Assembly: GCF_905171775.1 (NCBI RefSeq)
Contig: NC_053500.1
Span: forward strand, 126,260,640 to 126,324,639
Direction of reading: 5' to 3'
Length of the DNA stretch: 64,000 nucleotides
From: Rana temporaria
Taxonomy: Eukaryota > Chordata > Amphibia > Anura > Ranidae
The translations under genes and the position numbers were made by a program. This document shows, piece after piece, positions 55,601 to 63,894 of the stretch. How positions within the stretch are numbered: position 1 is the first letter of the stretch; each line of letters begins with the position of its first letter. The notes under the pieces are model-generated. The model had not been told where the DNA came from, did no database searches, and was given only the letters and a program-made list of their open reading frames with translations.

Positions 55601-58600
55601 TTTTAACATGAAAAGATGGGCAGCTCTTGCCTTCTGTCCGGACATGCTGTGTATTCTCCCTACTACCTGCTATGTAAGATTAAATGCAGGGGCGGTGGAG
55701 GGGGCGAGGGTGGTGGGGTAGGAAGGAAGTATAATACAAGTGAGTCTGTTCAGTGGCAGAGCCACGGTCCAAAGAGGACTGTCGGGCCTCGTACACACGA
55801 CAGAGGAACTCGACGTGCCAAACACGTCGAGTTCAGGGATGAAGCCGCCGAGGAGCTCGGCGGGGGCCGCCTTCTCCCATAGAACAACGAGAAAATAGAG
55901 AACATGTTCTCTATTTTCTCGACGAGTTCCTCGGCGGCTCCATCGGGCCAAAAGTGTACAGACGACAGAGTTTCTCGGCAGAATCCAGCTCTGACCGAGT
56001 TTCTCGCTGAATTCTGCCGAGAAACTCTGTCGTGTGTACGAGGCCTCATTCATGGACCACGGGCCGTCATTCAGGGCAGCCAGCAGAAAAAGTAACAGTG
56101 AAGTCCATGGACAGGAGCCTCTCATGGGGCCCCCAAGCAGTGCCCAAATGAGCCCATGCCCCTCAGGATGCTAGGATCCCATACATGTGTATGGGCTGTC
56201 CCCCCCGATGGCGGCTCTGCCCACAAACATATTTACACAGTAATTGTACCACACATGTGAGGTATCGCCATGAACATCCAAGACAGAGCAATAATTCTTG
56301 TGTGCAACTCCAAACTGGTAACCTGTAAAGACTTTTTAGGCATTGCCTATGAACTTACATCCATAATCACATCCATGTAGTCTCCTGTCACCACTGGAGT
56401 ACTGGGCATTGTGTATTGTAAGCCACGGCTCCCACCAATAATGGACCCACCTTTGAAATAGAACATAGAAAGATGTATGCTGTGCTTTATACATTTTTAT
56501 ATTTGTATCTGTGTGTGTGTATGAGTATTTAATGCTGGTCAAAGGGGACTCTTAATGTGATTATAGGGATCTCACAGAAAAGGTTTTTCAACGAGACAGA
56601 GGACACAACCACAATTATAATTCCTTACTCATTAACAGCACTTTGATAAACAGAAACCCTATTGGTTGCTTGCAAATATTGTAATGGATATATTCAAAGA
56701 CATTTTTACTGCCTTGCTGAATACACCAATTTAGCTATTACTGTACACTGCTGGGAAGGTATGGAAATCATCACTTATCGTGGATTTGTCAGGTCCTTTG
56801 GTGACCTCTATTGGTCTACTAGGATAAAAGAAAGATCAGTGCAGGTCACCAAAATCATTCAGGTGCACATTGTGAATGAATGGAGGCTTATGAAGCCCAT
56901 GCACGTTGACATTATCTAAAAGTGGAACTTTACTCAGAAAATTAAGCCTGCGAGATCTCTTAAGGCTTGCTTCTTTTGCACGTATAGCTATGTAAAACAT
57001 TAAGAATACGTGCCTGTACTGTTTAAAATTCAGTAATACACTTTCTCAACACATGCTTAGGTGCTCTTTATTTTTATAGCACTGGCAAATTTGTAGAAAC
57101 CGATCTACTGACAGACTAAAAGCAGAATTAAACTCACCTATCTTTACAGCCAATGAAGCTGCTTCTGTTTAATCTGCAACTGACTTGATGCTGCACATGT
57201 GATCAGCTATGACACCAGCCATTTGATGTTTTAACAGTTTGGTTGGGGACACAGGCAAATGTGACAGCTAGCAACCTTGGCATTCCATGTAACTGTTTTT
57301 TTTCAAACCGTTAAATCGATGGGTTTAGTTCTTCTTTATGATTTACTGCTGTGCAGGGGCTCTGGGCTTCTGCAAAATGGCAGCTTCCAGCAAGAAGAAA
57401 CAGGAGCAATGATGGAGGCACATTTTATTTTTTTCAAGTTTATATGCTTTAACCTCCCTGGCGGTATGATTATTTCAGAAAAAAAGGTGCTGAAAGCGGT
57501 ACCATTAATTGCAAGGAAATTTGGCGTTTTATACTGTAGGCCTGTAATTCTTAGGAATAACGCACTTAAATCTGTCCAAACAAGAGTCTAGTAGGCATAC
57601 CGGGTATGAAATTTTTTAAAAAACAAAATGATAAATTATAATATAATAAATAATTATAAATAATTATAACACATAATAATATAATTATAATAAAAATTAT
57701 TCAATAATGTAATCAACTCAAAATCACTGAAATTTGCTCAGTTGCAGAATTGTCGCTGTCATTACTTACTTATTTTTTTATGACGAATTTCCCCACAAAT
57801 CGCTATCGCACAATTCTGCAAGTGATTATAATTTATTATCGCTGTTTTCTAGTTGTGGATTCAGCGAGGCGAGCCCGAGTCTGACTCGGGGGTTACCGAT
57901 CACAGCACAGAAATTTAACCCAGAGTCAGACTCGGGAATACCGCCAGGGGGGTTAAAGAAGAACTAACTCCATTGATTTAACCCCCCTGGCGGTATTCTC
58001 GAGTCTGGCCAGGGGTGGAAATCCTGTACCATTAGCGGTATCCCCGAGCCAGACTTGAGATCGCCTCGCAGTATCCAGGCAGGCAGAGTTACTTACCTTG
58101 TCCCTGGATCCTGCGATGCCTCCCCACTGTGTGATCGAGCTGCCGCCTCGCTCGATTCACACAGTGCCGAGTGCCGCCGAGCTCCGTTCCCTGAGACGTT
58201 ACAACGCACGGGGGTGGAGATCGGCGCCAAATTCAAAAAAGTAAATACACAGTACACATACAGTATACTGTAATCTTATAGATTACAGTACTGTATGAAA
58301 AAATACACACCCCCTTTGTCCCTAGTGGTCTGTCCAGTGTCCTGCATGCCCTTTATATAATAAATACTGTTCTTTCTGCCTGGAAATTGGATATTGTCCA
58401 TAGCAACCAAAAAGTGTCCCTTTATGTCAAAAGTGGTTTTAGAGCAGCTAGAAAACAGCGATAATAAATTAGAATCACTTGCAGAATTGAGCGATAGCGA
58501 TTTGTGGGTAAATTCGTCATAAAAAAATAAAAGTAATGACAGCGACAATTCTGCAACTGAGCAAATTTCAGTGTTTTTGATTTGATTACATTATTGAATA

Positions 58601-60417
58601 ATTTTTATTATAATTACATTATTATTTGCTATAATTATTTATAGTTATTTATTATATTATAATTTATGATTTTGTGTTTCAAACTTTATCATACCCGAGA
58701 TGTCTACTAGACTCTTGTTTGGTCAGATTTAAGTGAGTTATTCCTAAGAATTACAGGCCTACAATAAATATCACCAAATTTCCATGCAAAATAATCATAC
58801 CGCCAGGGAGGTTAAGAGCCCTTTCACACTGTTCTGCCCCTAGCGTCTGCGGTAAAACTCTGCTATTTTTAGCGGCGCTTTACCGTCGGATTTGCGGCGC
58901 TATTCGGACGCTAGCGGGGGGCTTTTAACCCACCCGCTGGCGGCCAGAAAATTGTTAAAACCGCTCGCAAACCACTGCTACAGCTGCAGGACTTTTTTTG
59001 ATGCCCTGCCAGTGCACCGCTCCAGCGGTGGAGTAGGAGGAGCAGCTGTTTTAGGGGGGCTTTGCAGGAGCAAAACAGTTACATTCAAGGCATGCCAAGA
59101 ATGTTAACTGGCACAGTTGCTTGTTCTTTTAAAGAGGAAGAACCCCCCCCCCCCCCGAAAAACGTTGAAAAAAATAAACCTGCAAGAGAAAGGCATAATG
59201 AGATAGAATGCATAGAATACTAGCTCATTATGTGGTACTTACCTGAGATCGAAGCCCCCAAAGTTCTCTTTGTTCCTCTCCACCACCGCCACCATGTCCC
59301 CTTGCATCTTCTTCCTGTTTTCGCCGCTCCGGCACTGTGATTGGTCGGAGCGGCGATGACGTCACTCCCGCGCATGCGTGGAAATACGGCATTAACCCAA
59401 GCATACTAGCTCATTATGTGGTACTTGCCTGAGATTGAAACCCCCAAAGTCCTCCTTGTTCCCCTCCGCCATGTCCCCTCGCATCTTCTACCTGTTTTTG
59501 TCGCTCCGGTGCAGTGATTGGCCAGAGCGGCGCGGAAATACGGCATTAACCCAAGTTATGCCGTTCAAAAAAATGGCACACTCAGTGCGCCTGCGCCGTT
59601 ATCTACGGCGCGCATTCACCGTAGACATCACCAATTGTCATTATTGTAAATATCTCCTAAACTGTGTAGGTTTAGGAGATATTTATTGCACCTACAGGTA
59701 AACCTTAATCTAGGCTTACTTGTAGGTGCAAGTTGTGTGGTTGGGTTTACAAGCGCTTTAATCCAACTGTCAAGCCATCAAATGGATGGTGTCACAACTG
59801 ATCACATGTGCACCACCTTGGCTACTGCAGATCAAACAGAGGCTAAAGCCTCGTACACACGACCGAGTTTCTCGGCAAAAACCAGCAAGAAACTTGCTGG
59901 AGATATTTTTTTGCCGAGGAAACCGGTCGTGTGTACATTTTCGTCGAGGAAACTGTCGAGAAACTCGACGAGCCAAAAAGAGAGCATGTTCTCTATTTCC
60001 TTGACGGGAATGGAGAAAATTGGCTTACAAGCCTAACAAGGAACTCGACGAGGAAAAATATGTGTTTCGCCCGTCGAGTTCCTCGGTCGTGTGTACGAGG
60101 CTTAAGAAGGCAGCTTCCTTGGCTGTAAAGGATATGAGGGTTTAGTTCTGCTTTAAGGCTAATCCAGAACCGTATCAGGATGGAATAAATAATGCTAGTG
60201 TGCCCAAAGACTTATCTTACCATTGGTTCATTACTGTTATTTCTGCTGCATTCTAAGCAACACGGCATAGCAGCTAAAAATGATATTTTATCAAAACAGC
60301 AAGAAGCAAGAGTAGAAACAGAATATATGCAAATAAATGAAGCAGTCCTTGCTTACCAACCAACATGCCCAGATTTGCATTAAATCCCAGGAAAACGTTT
60401 GATACCGATACACAAAC
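43586..60417 (-). CDS. BPIFB2: BPI-fold family B protein, BPIFB2-like; 3' ten exons, 5' end outside window
   Basis: Exons in transcription order: 60417-60357, 56450-56359, 54502-54317, 52866-52813, 51594-51424, 50462-50395, 50316-50265, 48759-48696, 46792-46716, 43627-43586. The sum is 867 nt, 288 residues plus stop, all GT-AG and in phase. It starts at the exon carrying the disulfide cysteine (VCVSVSN) and covers the whole C-terminal barrel, ending GYAVVSSDLQYVK. It resembles remembered mammalian BPIFB2 (cysteine exon ending in LG-x-L-(V/I)-G, STSALG..IPE, and the Y-VVISS-type C terminus). BPIFB2 is a presumed secreted lipid-binding protein of unsettled function. The exons equivalent to BPIFB6 exons 1-5 (signal peptide and most of the N-barrel) were not found up to 64000, so the gene continues to the right. 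There are no stops or frameshifts. It is a tandem paralogue of the gene to its left. Confidence 0.87.
44006..46023. mobile_element. hAT-type element with exact 8-bp target duplication, nested in LTR
   Basis: Left CAGTGGCGTAATTAT, right CTAGTTACGCCTCTG, flanked by TGTGGATG at 43998-44005 and 46024-46031. A second left-type end (CAGGGGCGTAACTAC) starts at 45720, so the unit may be composite. Most of the inside is C-rich minisatellite. Confidence 0.9.
44580..45720. repeat. C-rich minisatellite inside the hAT element
   Basis: Units around 33 bases, e.g. ACTACTGCCTCTGATCCCCC then GCACATCATCACC, in several higher-order blocks, with long C runs near 44976. The strong strand asymmetry gives open frames on the minus strand (45029-45628) rich in Gly, Ser and Val that are not genes. 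Confidence 0.93.
46636..46685. repeat. Solitary end of the GCCTCGTACACACGA MITE family
   Basis: Ends GTCGTGTGTACGAGGCC before TAA; only about 50 bases remain, ending 31 bases before the BPIFB2 exon at 46716-46792. Confidence 0.6.
46716..46792 (-). CDS. BPIFB2: BPIFB2 exon (equivalent to BPIFB6 exon 14)
   Basis: Encodes DLSVGVSLPSLPGVELIHEV then IEVKK, with the preceding Ala split. It has the LP..PG turn of the family. 77 nt between ttttacag and gtaagc. Confidence 0.88.
47210..48254. mobile_element. hAT-type MITE with exact 8-bp target duplication
   Basis: Ends TAGTGTTGGGCGAAC and GTTCGGCCCATCTCTA, flanked by ATGTGGAT at 47202-47209 and 48255-48262. It includes a poly-C run at 47943-47962. 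It lies between the BPIFB2 exons at 46716 and 48696. Confidence 0.88.
48441..48545. repeat. Short dispersed repeat with ACTACAAGTCCCATCATGC
   Basis: The block CTCCAGCTGTTGCAAAACTACA recurs in complement within 61350-61510; ends not resolved. Confidence 0.5.
48696..48759 (-). CDS. BPIFB2: BPIFB2 exon (equivalent to BPIFB6 exon 13)
   Basis: Encodes PSVLMGYMRDLFNMAYLVQL then N, the C-terminal helix. 64 nt leaving in phase 1. The acceptor is tcccgatag. Confidence 0.86.
48869..49465. repeat. Two adjoining MITE remnants
   Basis: 48869-49302 has a TTAAAGTGATTTAAAG left end of the 17403-type family; 49302-49465 begins TTAAAGCGGAGTTCCACC, the left end of the 24213-type family, and has AAAGTGGAACTTC at its right. 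Confidence 0.5.
50064..50177. mobile_element. Short PIF/Harbinger-like MITE, 114 bp
   Basis: Left GGCCTCGTACACATGATC, right GATCGTGTGTACAGGGCA with TTA/TAA flanks; inner GAATTCCGAC / GTCGGAATTC arms. It ends 87 bases before the BPIFB2 exon at 50265. Confidence 0.75.
50265..50316 (-). CDS. BPIFB2: BPIFB2 exon (equivalent to BPIFB6 exon 12)
   Basis: Encodes DLKITMSASSFGKCKTN. 52 nt, phase 2 in and 0 out. It matches TFLSVNASSVGDFE of the neighbour but is three codons longer and has an extra cysteine. Confidence 0.85.
50395..50462 (-). CDS. BPIFB2: BPIFB2 exon (equivalent to BPIFB6 exon 11)
   Basis: Encodes GANLMAKLDVSRGKIATSVG then LQ, with the next Gly split as GG/A. 68 nt. The donor gtaggc is weaker than the others and the following intron is only 78 bases. 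Confidence 0.85.
50645..51193. mobile_element. MITE with TACCGTATTTGCC ends
   Basis: Left TACCGTATTTGCCGGCGTAT, right GCGGCAAATACGGTA; GTATAAGACGAC occurs near both ends. Two inner palindromes around CGTGATAGGCGGAACACT. The frame at 50810-51157 runs through these palindromes and is not a gene. Superfamily not assigned. Confidence 0.8.
51424..51594 (-). CDS. BPIFB2: BPIFB2 exon (equivalent to BPIFB6 exon 10)
   Basis: 57 codons starting ISWKYKHSLSVNIKIILTQT, then PLVTLDS and the strand MRNQHLMTLNV. The acceptor is gcctgcag and the donor gtgagt. 171 nt against 162 in BPIFB6. Confidence 0.88.
51665..51815. repeat. Left end of a TTAA-family element
   Basis: TTAACCACTTCCCTACCCGC starts the family; similarity fades after GGGTGTAAACA, with no matching right end. 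Confidence 0.55.
52190..52740 (-). mobile_element. L1/Tx1-like LINE fragment
   Basis: The minus strand encodes FLHVWWSCP near 52610 (end of the L1 C-terminal zinc-like motif) and, in another frame at 52460-52236, INAARMCLPVHWRSARSPSM and ISSFSEIWEAWNTY, the L1 ORF2 tail. Frame changes show decay. A different family from the 29754 copy. Confidence 0.8.
52813..52866 (-). CDS. BPIFB2: BPIFB2 exon (equivalent to BPIFB6 exon 9)
   Basis: Encodes ASFRNYLSTSALGSHIPE. The acceptor was taken at cttctag/GCTTCT rather than the internal ttttag because it gives 54 nt in phase 0, identical to the BPIFB6 exon. Confidence 0.86.
53331..53523. repeat. Foldback with 51-base arms
   Basis: CGTAATGCGAGACTTTCTTC... 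pairs with ...GAAAGCCTCGCATTACG; arms 53331-53381 and 53473-53523, nearly perfect. Confidence 0.88.
53563..54204. mobile_element. MITE of the GGGCCAGATTC family, left end truncated
   Basis: Joins the family at GCGTATCCCTGTTTCTATC and ends GCTGTGGATCTGGCCC. Closely similar to 31053-31704 over its whole length. It ends 112 bases from the BPIFB2 exon at 54317. Confidence 0.82.
54317..54502 (-). CDS. BPIFB2: BPIFB2 exon (equivalent to BPIFB6 exon 8)
   Basis: 62 codons beginning VEYEVDRQVVEIPNGAKDFT and including MVNLGLSQDFFISMF, the first helix of the C-terminal barrel. 186 nt, phase 0/0, nine bases longer than in BPIFB6. Confidence 0.9.
54664..55445. repeat. ~32-bp C/T-rich minisatellite
   Basis: Units like CTTCTTTGCACCTCAGTCCC then CTTCACAGCCCCC, about 24 copies with drift. 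All plus-strand frames stay open through it (54731-55492 and others), giving Pro/Ser-rich peptides that are repeat artefacts. Confidence 0.94.
55785..56045. mobile_element. PIF/Harbinger-like MITE, GCCTCGTACACACGA ends
   Basis: Left GGCCTCGTACACACGACAGA, right TCTGTCGTGTGTACGAGGCC. It consists of stacked palindromes built on GAACTCGACG/CGTCGAGTTC and GTTTCTCGGCAGAA. Confidence 0.85.
56359..56450 (-). CDS. BPIFB2: BPIFB2 exon (equivalent to BPIFB6 exon 7)
   Basis: Encodes GSIIGGSRGLQYTMPSTPVV then TGDYMDVIMD, the inter-barrel linker with the family V-T-(G/S)-D/E-(Y/H) motif. 92 nt between a tttcaaag acceptor and a gtaagt donor. Confidence 0.87.
57449..57956 (+). mobile_element. TTAA-flanked MITE, CCTCCCTGGCGGTAT ends (copy 2)
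   Basis: Left TTAACCTCCCTGGCGGTAT, right ATACCGCCAGGGGGGTTAA. An AT-rich core around 57610-57720. The same orientation as 41441-42092. Confidence 0.9.
57978..58815 (-). mobile_element. TTAA-flanked MITE, CCTCCCTGGCGGTAT ends (copy 3, inverted)
   Basis: Left TTAACCCCCCTGGCGGTAT, right ATACCGCCAGGGAGGTTAA. It carries the same internal blocks in opposite orientation to copy 2, only 21 bases away. Confidence 0.9.
58816..59110. repeat. Truncated MITE of the CCCCTTTCACAC family
   Basis: Starts GAGCCCTTTCACACTG followed by GCGGCGCTTTACCG; related to 61876-62311 but lacking a right end. Confidence 0.55.
59126..59770. repeat. Repeat with a 186-base tandem duplication
   Basis: TAGCTCATTATGTGGTACTT begins units at 59221 and 59407. 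The second unit lacks a block around GATGACGTCACTCCC. The left edge is CTTTTAAAGAGGAAG and the right edge GGTTTACAAGCGCTTTAA. No exon. Confidence 0.7.
59847..60102. mobile_element. PIF/Harbinger-like MITE with TAA target duplication
   Basis: Left AGCCTCGTACACACGACCGA, right TCGGTCGTGTGTACGAGGCT, flanked by TAA at 59844-59846 and 60103-60105. Inner blocks on GTTTCTCGGCAA and AACTCGACGA. Confidence 0.87.
60357..60417 (-). CDS. BPIFB2: BPIFB2 exon with the disulfide cysteine (first in window)
   Basis: Encodes VCVSVSNVFLGFNANLGMLV, with the next Gly split. 61 nt, phase 0 in and 1 out, equivalent to BPIFB6 exon 6. The acceptor is cctcacag and the donor gtaagc. Confidence 0.85.
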
Positions 60418-60880
60418 CTGTGAGGAAAAAAACAAAAATCTTTTTTTTTTACATTTGATTCTGGAGTAGTTAAAGGAAAGATTACTGGTAATTGTAACTG
60501 TTAAAATTAAATGAAACCGAAATGTGTTCTGTTGTCCAACGGGAACTATAATAAGTTATTGTTCTCAACAGAGAATAACTCATATCTGAAAGAATGTTTC
60601 ATTGTAGTTATAAATATAAAATTAAACTCAGACCTGTTCCTAAATTATTATAGTTCCCAGCAGACAATAACTCAATTCAGCTCATATATCGTCTGCCCTA
60701 AAAAAAATTCAAATAGAATAAATTATTCCTGCATAGTCTTCACATCTTGCAGTCACATCCTGCATAGTCTTCACGTCTTGTTGGTTGTTGTGTGCTGGTG
60801 GTGTATGTTTAGCTCTGTATGTTGAAGTACTCTCAGGTATTTGGGATATGTACTTATTTTTTTAAGAGCTCATTAGTCTA

Positions 60881-61345
60881 CGGCCTTGTTCACGCGGGCA
60901 AGAATTTCGTCAGGAAAAAAACGTTCCTTGACGAGATTCTTGGAAAGAAACTCTTGCCGCCCGAGTGTACAGACTCTCGTTTCAAAAGAACCGCGGATCT
61001 CTTGAAAGGAAAGAACGCGTACGGCGAGCATGCTCTCGTCACATTCAATGCTGTCGCCGCCATCTTGCTTCACCCTACCTATGCGTGGAAGCTACCGCGC
61101 ATGCGTCAAAGTCAAAGTTCCATGGCGACAAGTAAGTATACACACTATCGGGTTTGTCGTCGGGAAACAGGCCGACAAGAATCTTGACGAGAAAAAAGAG
61201 AGCAGGTTCTCTTTTCTTCTCGTCGAGATTCTGGCCAGATTTCCTGACGAGAAACCTGAAAGCCTCGTACACACGAACGATTTTCTTCGCAAGAAACAGT
61301 TTTCTTGCTGTTTTTTGCAGAGAAAAACGGTTGTGTGTACAAGGC
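60881..61345. mobile_element. PIF/Harbinger-like MITE, diverged ends
   Basis: Left CGGCCTTGTTCACGCGGGCA, right GTTGTGTGTACAAGGC. A second GCCTCGTACACACGA end lies at 61262, inside the element, so a smaller copy seems inserted or the right end replaced. All frames here (six overlapping ones) are by-products of palindromes. Confidence 0.7.
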
Positions 61346-61349
61346 TTAC

Positions 61350-61510
61350 CACGTTGGGTGTTCAACCTGTCGCCCTTCAGCTGTTGCCGAACTACAATCA
61401 GCATCATCATGCGTCTGCCTTTGGGAGTCATTCTTGTAACTATCAGCTTTGCAATGCCTCATGGGACTTGTAATTTTGCAACAGCTGGAGGGCCACAGAT
61501 TGAGCACCCA
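61350..61510. repeat. Dispersed repeat with GTTGCAAAATTACAAGTCCCA (complement)
   Basis: Inverted relation between CCTTCAGCTGTTGCCGAACTA at the left and TTGCAACAGCTGGAGGGCC at the right; related to 48441-48545. Confidence 0.5.
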
Positions 61511-61875
61511 TGGTCTACCACTACTGGAAGAAATATCTTCAAACATTCTGAGGTCATAAATTGGGCATGTAAGCCACACGACTCATCTTTACCATAATAT
61601 GCCCCATGCAACGCGCTACTTTTATTTTGCAAAGCACAAAATGTGGGACTTTCCCAACAAAAACTGAACAGTTGGAAGGTAGAAAAGTGAAAAACATATG
61701 CCATATTTTACCATAGAACAGTGGCTGTAAGAGGCAAAGTCCCCATGTGTTTTTACAATAAGATAAAGACAGAGCAACAGAGGACACATGATTACCAATC
61801 ATCAAGTTGTATAGTATACGATGTGCAAGGCATGTTTAACCATGAACCTTCTGGGTGTAGTCTACAATGCATCCT

Positions 61876-62311
61876 TAAGACCCCTTTCACACTGTAGCGT
61901 ATTGCAGGCGCTATAGCGTTAAAAATAGCGCCTGCAATCCACCCTTAAACAGCTGTCACATTCACTCCAGTGTGAAAGCCCGAGAGCTTTTACACTGGAG
62001 CATTGCGCTAATAGTACGGTAAAAAAAGTCCGGCTAGCCGCATCTTTGGAGCGGTGAAGGAGCAGTGTGTTTACAGCTCCTTCACTGCTGATGCCCATTG
62101 AAATCAATGGGACAGCGCAGCTATACCACTGGCAATGCACTGCTGCAGCAGCGCATTGTGGATGGTTTTAAACTTTCTCGGCAGCTAGTGGGGGGTAAAA
62201 CCGCCCCGCTACCGGCTGAAATGTGCCGCAAATCTGCCCATAGCATCGACGGTAAAAATAGTGTCGTTTTACCGCCGATGCTATGAGCGACTCAGTGTGA
62301 AAGGGGTCTTA
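61876..62311. mobile_element. MITE with AAGACCCCTTTCACAC ends
   Basis: Left TAAGACCCCTTTCACAC, right GTGTGAAAGGGGTCTTA. Immediately after, GACCCCTTTCACACGCAGC (from 62312) starts another truncated copy. Confidence 0.88.
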
Positions 62312-62319
62312 GACCCCTT

Positions 62320-63060
62320 TCACACGCAGCATTGGTACAGTAACTCCCTCATTACACCCCTCCATGTTCTCCTCTCGAGGACTTCTCTGGAACTCCCTGC
62401 CCCAATCTCTCCAGCTATTTTCTGCCACGTCCAGCTCCTGCCCCTACCTAACAACTACAATTTTACTTTCTTCATCCCTCATCTCTACACAGTTATGACT
62501 TTTTGTATCACTTGCCCCTCCTCTATAGGTTGTAAACTTTCATGAGCAGGGCCCTCCTGAGTGCCGGTTCACACAGGGGCAACCCGACTTACAACGCAAC
62601 TTTGCAAGGCAACTTCAGGGCGACTTGGAGCAACTTACAACGCGACTTAAAGTTGCCTCCAGGACAGGCGACTTTGGCTGTGGCCAATCAAAGAATAATC
62701 AGCTCTGTGGGAGGGAGGGGTTTGCTTGACTTTGGAGGCAACTTCCATTGAAATCAATGGGTACAAGTTGCCTAGAAGTCGCCTTGAAGTAGTACAGGAA
62801 ACCTTTTCTGAAGTCAGAGCGACTTCAGTAGTGTACATTAAGACGTCTCTCATTGACTAACATGGGATTTTTGATGTCAAGCGACTTAAGGTCTGACAAG
62901 TCGGATCCCAAGTCACTGCAGTGTGAACCGGCACTAAATCTCTTGAATTACCTTGAATTGTATTTGTAACTAAAATGTCTAAATTTATATTGTAATATGC
63001 TGAGAAAACTGTTGGTGTTATATACAGTATATCCTGTATTTTAATAATAATTCAAGGTTC
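62320..63060 (+). mobile_element. 3' end of a non-LTR retroelement, split by a MITE
   Basis: 62360-62559 has a plus-strand frame with LPNNYNFTFFIPHLYTVMTF and then GTTGTAAACTTTCATGAGCA; 62936-63060 continues with CTGAGAAAACTGTTGGTGTT and ends in TAATAATAAT. This order (coding tail, GAGCAGGGCCCTCCT, short-unit tail) is that of a common frog LINE 3' end. Confidence 0.65.
62560..62935. mobile_element. MITE with AGTGCCGGTTCACAC ends
   Basis: Left AGTGCCGGTTCACAC, right GTGTGAACCGGCACT, exactly complementary over 15 bases. Inner GCGACTT/AAGTCGC motifs repeat throughout. Confidence 0.9.
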
Positions 63061-63478
63061 ATTTTACATAAAAGTAATATTTTAAGTAAAGGTAAAGGTT
63101 AAAGGTAAAGGTTAAGTCCTGCTCCTTGGTTTCTTACAAAATGTCTAGAGTTCTAGAGTGAAATGTTCCCACTACAAATGTTTCACTCTGTACCTGTCCC
63201 CCCTGGAAGTTTTGGGTGTTCTCAGCCAAATTTGTGTTCCACTTCATCCTGTTGCATTCTCTATTATATAATATAAACATCGAAATCTATTATTGAGAGT
63301 AAAGACCTCTTAAAATGGTCATAGCAGGTGTGAAGACTAGGATTTCTCGACAATTTACTCCCTGAGCAACAACAGTTTTGGGTGGACTAACCCTTTAAAT
63401 GAGGATTCCTTCATAAATTACCATGCATACCCATCTCTCTACTGTAGCGTTCCAGTTGTTGCAGCTGTCCCACTCTAA

Positions 63479-63894
63479 TGCCGCGTACACACGGTCAGAA
63501 TTTCCGACAAGAAAAGTTCGATGTGAGCTTTTGGTCGAAAATTTCGACTGTGTGTAGGCTCCATCGGACCTTTTCTGACGGAATTTCCGACAACAACAAT
63601 TTGAGAGCTGGTTCTCAATTTTTCAAACGGGAAAAGTTCTTGTCGGAAATCCCGATCGTCTGTATGCAATTCCGATGCACAAAAAAACACACGCATGCTC
63701 GGAATCAAGTCGACGCATGCTCAGAAGCATTGAACTTCATTTTTCTCGGCTCGACGTAGTGTTGTACGTCAACTTGTTCTAGACGGTCAGAATTTTGTGT
63801 AACAGAGTGTATGCAACACAAGTTTGAGGCAATATTCAGTCGGAAAAAAATCCACGGTTTCCTTGTAGGAAATTCTGATTATGTGTACACGGCA
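63479..63894. mobile_element. PIF/Harbinger-like MITE, TGCCGCGTACACACG ends
   Basis: Left TGCCGCGTACACACGGTCAG, right GTGTACACGGCA, flanked by TAA at the left and TAC at the right. Inner GAATTTCCGAC palindromes like those of 7271-7619. Confidence 0.8.

Noticed and set aside
61554..61805. Possible BPIFB2 upstream exon after CCTCTTACAG at 61735
   Set aside because: The acceptor is good but the downstream frame has no family motif and the nearest donor leaves only 13 bases.
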